Source: Planctomycetota bacterium (lineage in GTDB: Bacteria; Planctomycetota; Phycisphaerae; SM23-33). From it: 49,262 nucleotides of DNA. Each line of letters starts with the position of its first letter. Position 1 is the stretch's first letter. The notes under the pieces were generated by a model. That model was not told where the DNA came from and ran no database searches. It saw only the letters and a program-made list of their open reading frames with translations. Position numbers and translations under genes: made by a program. Shown here one piece after another: positions 42,746 through 49,262 of the stretch. The stretch is taken from positions 1 to 49,262 of the forward strand of contig JAKJER010000047.1 in assembly GCA_022705325.1 (NCBI GenBank), read 5' to 3'.

Positions 42746-44425
42746 ATGCCTGTTTCGACGACAGCGTTGAGAGTGGTCCTGGCGGCTTGGCTGGCGGCGG
42801 GCCTGGGGGCCGCCCGGGCCGTCGCGGTGACGGTCGAGGCCCCCAAGGCAGCCATCAAGACCGAGGGCGGCCCGGCCCAGGGAGGCGCTTGGAACCTGTG
42901 GTCCAACGGACGGGTCGGCCAGCCGATGAAGTTCTCCTCGGCCGGCACGTACACGATCACCATCCGCGCCTGGGGCACGGCGGCGGGCGGCGTCTGGCCC
43001 GAAATGGCGCTGCTCCTGGACGAGCAGCCCGTCAAGGTCGTCCGGGTGAACGGTCCGGCGGCGGCCGACTACGCCTTCGAGGCCGACATTCCCGCCGGTC
43101 TGCACGAAGTCGCGGCGGCATTCCTGAACGACGCCCTGATCGGCAGCGAGGACCGCAACCTGGTCCTTCTGAGCATCGCTGTTCGCCCACGGGAAGGGGC
43201 GGCCGATCCGCAGTTGGCCACGATCGAGGAACTCTCCGCCCTGGCCCGCAAGCAGGAGGAGGACCTGCTGACGGAGACGGACGCCGCCATCCAGAAGACC
43301 CGCAAATCCGACGCAACGGTCCGCGTCGTGGACGCCGCCGGAAAGCCCATGGCCCGCGCCAGCATCCGCGCGGAACAGATCGGCCACGAGTTCCTCTTCG
43401 GCGCGAACATCTACATGTTTGACCGGTTCCGCGACGCCGCCAAGGACGAGGCATATAAGAAGCGGTTCGCGGAGTTGCTCAACTACGCGACGGTCGGCTT
43501 CTACTGGCGCTGGTACGAACACGAGCGCGGCAAGCCGCAGTACGATTACACCGACAAGGTCGTCGCGTGGTGCCGTGAGCACGGCATCCGGATGAAGGGC
43601 CACCCGCTGCTGTGGGCCGACAATGCGGGCGTGCCGCCCTGGTCCAAGGGCCAGCCCGCACCGGAGCTTCAGAAGGCCCGCGTCGAGGCGATCATGGGCC
43701 GCTATCGCCCGATCGAGTTCTGGGAGGTGGTCAACGAGCCCAGCCACCTGCCCTCGCTGAAGATCGACGACCCCTACCGCTGGGCCCGCCAGTTCGACCC
43801 CAAGGCGTACCTGATCGTCAACGACTACCACGTGCTGGGCGACGGCTGCCCGGGCTTCCACCGCCTGCTGAAGGACGCCCTCGCCCGTAATGTGCCGTTC
43901 GACGGGATCGGCATCCAGGCCCACGAACCGCGGACGATGCGTTTCCCGCTGGACCGCGTGCGGAAGGTCCTGGACCGCTATGCCGCCCTGGGCAAGGAAC
44001 TGCACATCACGGAGTTCACGCCGACCTCCGCCGGCCAGGCCTTTACGGGATCGCGGGTTCCGGGCGTGTGGGACGAGGCCGCCCAGGCGGACTACGCCGT
44101 CAAGTTCTACAAGGTCTGCTTCGCCCACCCGTCCGTGCGGGCCATCACGTGGTGGGACCTGTGCGACACGGGGGCCTGGCTCAAGGGGGGCGGAATGCTC
44201 CGGGCCGACATGACGCCCAAGCCCGTCTACCACGCCCTGCACAAGCTCATTCACCAGGACTGGACCACCCGCACCGCCGGAACGACCGACGCCGACGGGC
44301 GGTTCGCCTTCCGCGGCTTCCGCGGGCGATACCGCCTCACCGTCCAGGCCGGCGGCAAGACCGCCTCGGCCGAGGCGACGCTCGGCAAGGACCAGAAGAC
44401 GGAATTCGTGGTGACGGTGAAGTGA
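42746..44425 (+). CDS. Exported GH10 endo-1,4-beta-xylanase with N-terminal carbohydrate-binding domain
   Basis: 559 aa from ATG 42746, chosen because GGGAGA precedes it and MPVSTTALRVVLAAWLAAGL is a signal peptide. Residues about 25-180 are a beta-sandwich resembling xylan-binding CBMs of planctomycete GH10 enzymes. The GH10 barrel (about 190-500) has acid/base Glu331 (WEVVNEPSH) and nucleophile Glu423 (HITEFTP), both in place. A C-terminal Ig-like or carboxypeptidase-regulatory beta domain (TDADGRFAFRGFRGRYRLTV) ends the protein. It should hydrolyse xylan or related glucans outside the cytoplasm. A terminator follows at 44453. Confidence 0.92.
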   Translation: MPVSTTALRVVLAAWLAAGLGAARAVAVTVEAPKAAIKTEGGPAQGGAWNLWSNGRVGQPMKFSSAGTYTITIRAWGTAAGGVWPEMALLLDEQPVKVVRVNGPAAADYAFEADIPAGLHEVAAAFLNDALIGSEDRNLVLLSIAVRPREGAADPQLATIEELSALARKQEEDLLTETDAAIQKTRKSDATVRVVDAAGKPMARASIRAEQIGHEFLFGANIYMFDRFRDAAKDEAYKKRFAELLNYATVGFYWRWYEHERGKPQYDYTDKVVAWCREHGIRMKGHPLLWADNAGVPPWSKGQPAPELQKARVEAIMGRYRPIEFWEVVNEPSHLPSLKIDDPYRWARQFDPKAYLIVNDYHVLGDGCPGFHRLLKDALARNVPFDGIGIQAHEPRTMRFPLDRVRKVLDRYAALGKELHITEFTPTSAGQAFTGSRVPGVWDEAAQADYAVKFYKVCFAHPSVRAITWWDLCDTGAWLKGGGMLRADMTPKPVYHALHKLIHQDWTTRTAGTTDADGRFAFRGFRGRYRLTVQAGGKTASAEATLGKDQKTEFVVTVK

Positions 44426-44452
44426 GGTAGTGGGACAAGTGAGCATGACTGG

Positions 44453-44487
44453 AAAGCCCACGGAAAGCCTTCCGTGGGCTTTGGTTT
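44453..44487 (+). terminator. Intrinsic terminator of the GH10 gene
   Basis: A perfect 13-bp stem, AAAGCCCACGGAA (44453-44465) with TTCCGTGGGCTTT (44470-44482), loop AGCC, followed by GGTTT. The left arm is nearly the same as in the terminator at 15485, so the genome reuses this stem. Confidence 0.8.
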
Positions 44488-44514
44488 GACAACCTCTGGG
44501 CCGCCCTGTAGCGT
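44486..44514 (+). promoter_or_regulatory. polA promoter, predicting a near-leaderless mRNA
   Basis: Consensus TTGACA (44486-44491), 17-bp spacer, TAGCGT (44509-44514). The start would be near 44521, three bases before the polA ATG at 44524, and no ribosome binding site precedes it. Confidence 0.45.
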
Positions 44515-44523
44515 ACTGGGCGT

Positions 44524-47250
44524 ATGCCGAAGACCCTCTACATCATCGACGGCCATTCCCAGATCTACCGCGCCTATCACGCCAGGGCGGGCGACTTCAC
44601 CAGCCCCACGGGCGAGCCCACGCGGGCCCCGTTCGTGTTCTGCAACATGCTGCTGAAGTTCCTGGCCGACCGCAAGCCGGACTATCTGGCAATGGCGATC
44701 GACGGCCCGGCCGAGAAGCTCCACCGCCGCGCCCTCTTCGCCGACTACAAGATCACCCGGCGCGTCATGCCCGACGATTTCCATACGCAGGCCGACCGCG
44801 TCATCCAGATCGTCCGGGCCATGGGCATCCCCGTCCTGGCCCGCGAGGGCTTCGAGGCCGACGACGTCCTCGCCACCGCCGCCCGGCGACTGGCCGGCCC
44901 CGACCTCACCGTCTACCTCGTCAGCCGCGACAAGGACCTCGACCAGCTCGTCAACCCCCACGTGCTGCTCTACGACCCCACGAAGGACCAGGTGATCGAC
45001 GCCGACGCTATCCGCAGCGAGAAGGGCTATCCGCCCGATAAGGCCATCGAGGCGCAGGTCCTGACCGGCGACACCAGCGACAACATCCCCGGCATCCCCG
45101 GCGTGGGGCCCAAGACGGCCGCCAGGCTCATCGAGCAGTACGGCTCGGCCGACGAACTCGTGCGCCACGTGGACGAACTCAAACCCAAGCTGGCCGAGTC
45201 CGTCCGTCAATGGGCCCCGCAGCTCGAGCTGGCCCGAAAGCTCGTCACGCTGGACGACGACGTGCCCATCGAACTGGACCTGGAGGCTATGCGCTATCGC
45301 GGCATTGACGGCCAGGCCGTCCGCCCGCTGTTCGCCGAACTCGGCTTCAATCGCCTGCTGGACCAGCTTGACAAGCTCGGGGTCGGCGGAACCGACAGCG
45401 TGGACATCCAGGCCATCGCCGCCGCCTCGCAGCAGACCACCGCCCAGGACTTCGACTATCGCTGCGTGAACACGCCCCAGGCCCTGGACGCCCTGGCCGC
45501 CGAGATCCGCTCAGCCGCCCCCGCCGCCCTTTCGGTCGACACCGAGACCGATTCCGTCCGACCCATGCAGGCCGAGTTGGTGGGCATCTCGCTGGCCTGG
45601 AAGGCCGGCACCGGCGTCTACATCCCCGTCAGGGGTCCCCTCGGAGCGACGGTCCTGGGCGTGGATCTCGTCCACCAGAAGATCGGCCCCCTGCTGGCCG
45701 ACGAGCGGATCGAGAAGATCGGGCAGAACCTCAAGTACGACCTCACCGTGCTCAAGAACGCGGGCTTCGTCCTGGCGGGGCCGGCTTTCGACACCATGAT
45801 CGCCGCCCACGTCCTGGACGCCACACGGTTGACCTACAAGCTCGACGCCCTGGCCGCCGAGTTCCTCAACCACCGCTGCATTCCCATCGAGGACGTGATC
45901 GGGCGCGGACGCAACCAGATCTCGATGGCGACCGCCCCCGTCGAAGCCGTCGCGGTCTACTCCGCCGAAGACGCCGAGGTCGCCTTCCGCCTGGCCGACG
46001 CCCTCAAGCCCCTGCTCGACCGCGAGGGCCTGAGGCCCCTCATGACCGACCTGGAGATGCCGCTCATGCCCGTCCTGGCGGGCATGGAGCAGGCCGGCAT
46101 CCGCGTCGACCCGGACCGCCTGCGGGCCATGGAGAGCAGACTGTCCAAGAAGGCCGACGAACTCCGCGAGAAGATCCTGGATTCCGCCGGCGAGCCCTTC
46201 AATCCCGACTCGCCCCGCCAGCTCGCGACCATCCTCTTCGAACGCCTCCACCTCCCGCCGGTCAAGAAGACCAAGACCGGACTGTCCACCGATTCCGACG
46301 TGCTGGAGGAACTGTCCCTGCAGCACGAGTTGCCCGCACTCGTCCTGGACTACCGTAAGCTCACGAAGCTGCTGGGCACCTACCTGACCGCCCTGCGCAA
46401 CTACATCCACCCCAGGACAGGGCGAATCCACACCAGCTTCCACCAGATCGGCGCCGAGACCGGACGACTCAGCAGCAGCGATCCCAACCTCCAGAACATC
46501 CCCATCCGCACCGAAGAAGGCAGGCAGATCCGCTCGGCCTTCGTGGCCGATCCGGGCTGCCTGCTCCTGTCGGCCGACTACTCCCAGGTCGAACTGCGGG
46601 TGCTCGCCCACTTCTGCCAGGACGAAACCCTCACCGCCGCCTTCCACGCCGACCAGGACATCCACCGCATCGTGGCGGCCGAGGTGTTCGGCGTGAAGGT
46701 GGACGAGGTCACGCCCGAGCAACGGGCGCGGGCGAAGACCGTCAACTTCGGCATCATCTACGGGCAGACGGCGTTCGGGCTGGCCGTCACGCTGCGGATC
46801 GGCCGGGCCGAGGCCGCTGATTTCATCCAGCGCTACCGCAGCCGTTTTCCCCAAATCCAGGCCTTCCTCGACGATTGCGTCCGCGCCGCCAAAGACCAGG
46901 GCTACGTCGAGACCATCTTCAAGCGCCGCCGCCGCATCAACGAGATCGACAGCCGCAACCCGCAGAAGCGCGCCCTGGCCGAGCGGTTGGCCATCAACTC
47001 CGTGGTCCAGGGCTCGGCGGCTGACCTCATCAAGCAGGCCATGCTCAACATCGCGCGGCGGATCGAGCGCGAGAACCGCCCCGCGAGGATGCTTCTGCAG
47101 ATACACGACGAGCTGGTCCTCGAGGTCCCGCACGAGCACGCCGAGGCCGAACGGGAGATGGTCCGCAGCGAGATGGCGTCGGCCATCCAACTCAGCGTCC
47201 CGCTCAAGGTGGACACGGCCCTGGGCGAGAACTGGATGGAAGCGAAGTAG
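44524..47250 (+). CDS. polA: DNA polymerase I with active 3'-5' exonuclease
   Basis: 908 aa. Residues 1 to about 290 are the 5' nuclease (FEADDVLATAARRL, SRDKDLDQLV, GDTSDNIPGIPGVGPKTAARL). The proofreading domain keeps all four acidic residues: Asp339 and Glu341 (VDTETDS), Asp406 (LKYDLTV) and Asp483 (EDAEVAF). The polymerase has Asp685 in DYSQVELR, the O-helix KTVNFGIIYGQTAFGL and Asp862 in IHDELV. It fills gaps and removes RNA primers. The stop codon is followed immediately by a TTGTTGG repeat array. Confidence 0.95.
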   Translation: MPKTLYIIDGHSQIYRAYHARAGDFTSPTGEPTRAPFVFCNMLLKFLADRKPDYLAMAIDGPAEKLHRRALFADYKITRRVMPDDFHTQADRVIQIVRAMGIPVLAREGFEADDVLATAARRLAGPDLTVYLVSRDKDLDQLVNPHVLLYDPTKDQVIDADAIRSEKGYPPDKAIEAQVLTGDTSDNIPGIPGVGPKTAARLIEQYGSADELVRHVDELKPKLAESVRQWAPQLELARKLVTLDDDVPIELDLEAMRYRGIDGQAVRPLFAELGFNRLLDQLDKLGVGGTDSVDIQAIAAASQQTTAQDFDYRCVNTPQALDALAAEIRSAAPAALSVDTETDSVRPMQAELVGISLAWKAGTGVYIPVRGPLGATVLGVDLVHQKIGPLLADERIEKIGQNLKYDLTVLKNAGFVLAGPAFDTMIAAHVLDATRLTYKLDALAAEFLNHRCIPIEDVIGRGRNQISMATAPVEAVAVYSAEDAEVAFRLADALKPLLDREGLRPLMTDLEMPLMPVLAGMEQAGIRVDPDRLRAMESRLSKKADELREKILDSAGEPFNPDSPRQLATILFERLHLPPVKKTKTGLSTDSDVLEELSLQHELPALVLDYRKLTKLLGTYLTALRNYIHPRTGRIHTSFHQIGAETGRLSSSDPNLQNIPIRTEEGRQIRSAFVADPGCLLLSADYSQVELRVLAHFCQDETLTAAFHADQDIHRIVAAEVFGVKVDEVTPEQRARAKTVNFGIIYGQTAFGLAVTLRIGRAEAADFIQRYRSRFPQIQAFLDDCVRAAKDQGYVETIFKRRRRINEIDSRNPQKRALAERLAINSVVQGSAADLIKQAMLNIARRIERENRPARMLLQIHDELVLEVPHEHAEAEREMVRSEMASAIQLSVPLKVDTALGENWMEAK

Positions 47251-47299
47251 TTGTTGGTTGTTGGTTGTTGGTTGTTCGTTGTTGGTTGTTGGTTGTTAT
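47251..47299 (+). repeat. Heptanucleotide tandem repeat TTGTTGG starting at the polA stop codon
   Basis: Seven units: TTGTTGG three times, TTGTTCG, TTGTTGG twice, TTGTTAT. A degenerate continuation (GCTGGTT, TGTTGGTT) runs to about 47327. The array begins at the first base after the polA TAG. The unit length matches the array before cinA (2158-2199). Confidence 0.85.
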
Positions 47300-47358
47300 G
47301 GGTAACTGCTGGTTCGTGTTGGTTGTGAAATTAGCCGCAAAGCGGCGTCTCGGATAGC

Positions 47359-47404
47359 CCAGGGCGAGCCTGCCTGCCGCAGGCAGGCGGAGCGAGCCCT
47401 GGGT
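47359..47404. repeat. Nested palindromes: GCCTGCCTGC palindrome inside a CCCAGGGC/GCCCTGGG palindrome
   Basis: Outer arms CCCAGGGC (47359-47366) and GCCCTGGG (47397-47404) enclose inner 10-bp arms GCCTGCCTGC (47369-47378) and GCAGGCAGGC (47380-47389). Flanks on both sides share AAGCGGCG (near 47341 and 47431), so a wider unit of about 120 bp may be involved. The structure could also act as a transcription-attenuating hairpin behind polA. Confidence 0.6.
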
Positions 47405-47470
47405 GCCCGGCCGCGTCACGCGAAGCCGCGAAGCGGCGCCTTGGCATTCGGCCTCCCGAAGATAATCCCA

Positions 47471-47499
47471 TTGCCCGACCGCGCATCGCGCGCTATAAG
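47471..47499 (+). promoter_or_regulatory. Promoter of the Gfo/Idh/MocA gene
   Basis: TTGCCC (47471-47476), 17-bp spacer, TATAAG (47494-47499), followed by CAGGAGA before the ATG at 47523. Confidence 0.5.
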
Positions 47500-47522
47500 A
47501 ACCTGTCATCCAGGAGAACATC

Positions 47523-48917
47523 ATGAACACTAAAGACGTGCAATCGAACTCACGAGGCGTTTCTCGACGGGCGGTGTTGGCGGGCGGGGCGGCGGCCGCC
47601 GCTTTCACCATCGTGCCGCGCCGCGTCCTGGGCGGGCCCGCCCAGACCCCGCCCAGCGGCAAGCTCAATATCGCGGCCGTCGGCGTGGGCGGGATGGGGC
47701 AGAACAACATCCGCGCCTGCTCGGGCGAGAACATCGTCGCCCTCTGCGACGTCCACCCCGACCACGCCAAGGGCGTCTTCGCCAAGTATCCCCAGGCCCA
47801 CACCTACAAGGACTACCGCGAGATGTTCGACAAGGAGAAGAACATCGACGCGGTCATCGTAGCCACGCCCGACCACACGCACGCCCCGATCGCGATGACG
47901 GCCATCCGCATGGGCAAGCACGTGTACGTGCAGAAGCCGATGGCCCACTCGGTCAGCGAGGCCCGCGCCCTCACCGAGGCGGCCCGCAAGCACAAGGTCA
48001 TCACGCAGATGGGCAACCAGGGGCGCAGCGGCGACGGCGTTCGAATGGTCTGCGAGTGGATCTGGGACGGTGCGATCGGCGACATCCGCGAGGTCCACGC
48101 CTGGACCAACCGCCCCGTCTGGCCGCAGGGCGTCGAGGTCGAACGCCCCAAGGAGACGCCGCCCGTTCCCGAAGGCATGGACTGGGACCTGTGGATCGGC
48201 CCGGCGGCGATGCGCCCCTACCACCCCACCTATCACCCGGGCACGTGGCGGGCCTGGTGGGATTTCGGCACCGGCTCGCTGGGCGACCTGGGCTGCCACA
48301 TCCTGGACGCCCCGTTCTCGGCCCTCAAGCTCAAGTACCCCGTCAGCGTGGAGGGGTGCATCTCGACCTACTGGAGCGGCCTGTGGAAGCCCTGCCCGCC
48401 CAAGAATGAGACCTTCCCCCGCTCGACCATCGTCCGCTACAAGTTCCCCGCCCGCGAGGGCATGCCCGAGGTCAAGCTCACCTGGTGGGACGGCGGGCTC
48501 ACGCCCCCGCGCCCCGAGCAACTCGAAGAGGGCCGGCGCATGGGCGACGAGGACGGCGGGGTCCTGTTCGTCGGCGACAAGGGCCTGCTCATGTGCGGCT
48601 GCTACGGCCGCAGCCCGCGCCTGATCCCCGACTCGGCCATGAAGACCTACAAGCCCCCCAAGCCCAGCTTCAATCGCGTGCCCGGCGGCGAGGGCGGCCA
48701 CGAGAAGGACTGGCTCCGCGCCTGCAAGGACGGCAAGGCGTCCAGCTCGAACTTCGACTACTCCGGCCCGCTGTCGGAGATGGTGCTGATGGGCAACCTG
48801 GCTGTTCGCTACCCCGACCGGCGTCTGCTGTGGGACGGCGAGAAGATGAAGGTCACCAACTGCCCCGAGGCCGACGCGTTCGTCCAGCCCAAGTACCGCC
48901 AGGGCTGGACGCTGTAA
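47523..48917 (+). CDS. Tat-exported Gfo/Idh/MocA family oxidoreductase
   Basis: 464 aa. A twin-arginine signal (GVSRRAVLAGGAAAAAFTIV) precedes the NAD(P)-binding fold (IAAVGVGGMGQNNI), then ALCDVHPDHAK, VIVATPDHTHAPIA and HVYVQKPMAHSVSEARAL, which contains the conserved EKP-type lysine as QKP. The C-terminal alpha/beta domain has DFGTGSLGDLGCHILDAPF, where the substrate-side His sits. These secreted oxidoreductases are numerous in Planctomycetota and probably act on sugars or inositols. CAGGAGA lies seven bases before the ATG. The gene stands alone between promoter 47471 and terminator 48978. Confidence 0.9.
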   Translation: MNTKDVQSNSRGVSRRAVLAGGAAAAAFTIVPRRVLGGPAQTPPSGKLNIAAVGVGGMGQNNIRACSGENIVALCDVHPDHAKGVFAKYPQAHTYKDYREMFDKEKNIDAVIVATPDHTHAPIAMTAIRMGKHVYVQKPMAHSVSEARALTEAARKHKVITQMGNQGRSGDGVRMVCEWIWDGAIGDIREVHAWTNRPVWPQGVEVERPKETPPVPEGMDWDLWIGPAAMRPYHPTYHPGTWRAWWDFGTGSLGDLGCHILDAPFSALKLKYPVSVEGCISTYWSGLWKPCPPKNETFPRSTIVRYKFPAREGMPEVKLTWWDGGLTPPRPEQLEEGRRMGDEDGGVLFVGDKGLLMCGCYGRSPRLIPDSAMKTYKPPKPSFNRVPGGEGGHEKDWLRACKDGKASSSNFDYSGPLSEMVLMGNLAVRYPDRRLLWDGEKMKVTNCPEADAFVQPKYRQGWTL

Positions 48918-48977
48918 CGCGGGCATTCCCGGAGGCGATTCAGGACCCGGTGCGCCAGGCTGGGAATCATGGATCAT

Positions 48978-49014
48978 GGGAGCTATGAGATTGCCGATCT
49001 CGTAGCTCCCGTTC
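48978..49014 (+). terminator. Hairpin terminator after the Gfo/Idh/MocA gene
   Basis: GGGAGCTA (48978-48985), a T, GAGAT pair with ATCTC, a G, TAGCTCCC (to 49010) around a 5-nt loop: a 14-bp stem with one G-U pair. The tail GTTCTTT is modestly T-rich. Confidence 0.6.
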
Positions 49015-49066
49015 TTTCCACAGCTCGCATGGAATGCACTGGGTCGCCAATCTCAGCCAGGAACCC

Positions 49067-49080
49067 GCCTGCCGGCAGGC
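49067..49080. repeat. Palindromic repeat GCCTGCCGGCAGGC
   Basis: Identical to the 14-bp palindrome at 15444-15457, in the gap before the last gene. Confidence 0.65.
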
Positions 49081-49166
49081 AGGTAGCTGAGTTACTAAGA
49101 AATCCCCTGCTCGTCCGTCCTCTCTTTCGGAACGGCCGATTCGACGTCGGCCACGGGAGAACGGAC

Positions 49167-49262
49167 ATGAAACACGTAATCGGATGCATGGCGGTGCTGG
49201 CGGGCCTGGGCCTGCTGGCGGGGAACTGGACCCACGAGACGACCATGTGGATCGGCGGCACG
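49167..49262 (+). CDS. Exported protein, N-terminal fragment (runs off the right edge)
   Basis: 32 codons from ATG 49167 to the edge, preceded by GGGAGA. A signal peptide (MKHVIGCMAVLAGLGLLAGN) is followed by WTHETTMWIGGT. The WIGGT-type start after the signal resembles planctomycete surface proteins with repeated WxGGTSGDW motifs, which is only a guess from 12 residues. The reading frame is open to the edge. Confidence 0.65.
   Translation, partial: MKHVIGCMAVLAGLGLLAGNWTHETTMWIGGT

Noticed and set aside
1..49262. CRISPR arrays, prophage, transposase or integrase genes
   Set aside because: No array of repeats with spacers and no recombinase motif was found on either strand.

Overview
The window is GC-rich, gene-dense bacterial chromosome, most likely from a member of the Planctomycetota (Phycisphaerae-like), probably a sediment or gut metagenome genome. 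The clues are a PEP-CTERM protein, a calpain-family protein with an LESRTLLSA N-terminus of the planctomycete LEPRxLLSA type, a sulfatase, glycoside hydrolases, Tat-exported aldo/keto and Gfo/Idh/MocA oxidoreductases, and tandem transglutaminase-like exported proteins. No rRNA, tRNA, CRISPR array, prophage or insertion sequence was found. Both edges cut genes: signal-peptide fragments run off at 1-78 (minus strand) and 49167-49262 (plus strand).

Layout. 1-6165: partial exported protein, a small hypothetical, Tat aldo/keto reductase, membrane zinc-ribbon protein, cinA, and two paralogous transglutaminase-like proteins. 6271-13358: addB-addA recombination helicase-nuclease operon (4-nt overlap). 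13452-15417: PIN/TRAM membrane protein and cytidylate kinase-like protein. 15592-20335: a large secreted putative glycoside hydrolase converging on pta. 20503-24810: polytopic membrane protein, then a PEP-CTERM protein and a calpain-family protease that share a duplicated promoter/leader. 24968-28645: L-Ala-D/L-Glu epimerase-like enzyme, DUF819 membrane protein and NlpC/P60 lipoprotein, a probable murein-peptide recycling cluster. 28709-35266: Clp N-domain protein, sulfatase, a phosphotransacylase fused to a remnant of butyrate kinase, ACT-domain protein, patatin lipoprotein, and URO-D-like methyltransferase. 35575-39492: fhs, RhaT-like transporter, and a hicA-hicB toxin-antitoxin operon with a translationally coupled third small gene. 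39733-49262: serA with a class V aminotransferase, GH10 xylanase, polA, and Gfo/Idh/MocA oxidoreductase.

Regulation. Sigma70-like promoters recur, several with TTGCCN as the -35 and a 17-bp spacer. For addB, the epimerase, the NlpC gene, the phosphotransacylase fusion, hicA and polA the -10 sits so close to the ATG that the mRNA would be leaderless or nearly so; other genes keep clear AGGAG sites. Short palindromic repeats around GCCTGCC/GGCAGGC are scattered between genes, two lie in frame inside addB, and one is nested inside a longer palindrome after polA. Two heptanucleotide arrays abut genes: one ends just before the cinA ATG, the other begins at the polA stop codon.

The strongest candidates for something undescribed are the phosphotransacylase with a condensed, apparently inactive butyrate-kinase domain next to an ACT protein; the third gene of the hicAB operon; the shared promoter-leader of the PEP-CTERM and calpain genes; and the in-frame palindromic element in addB. 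Novelty could not be tested without database searches.
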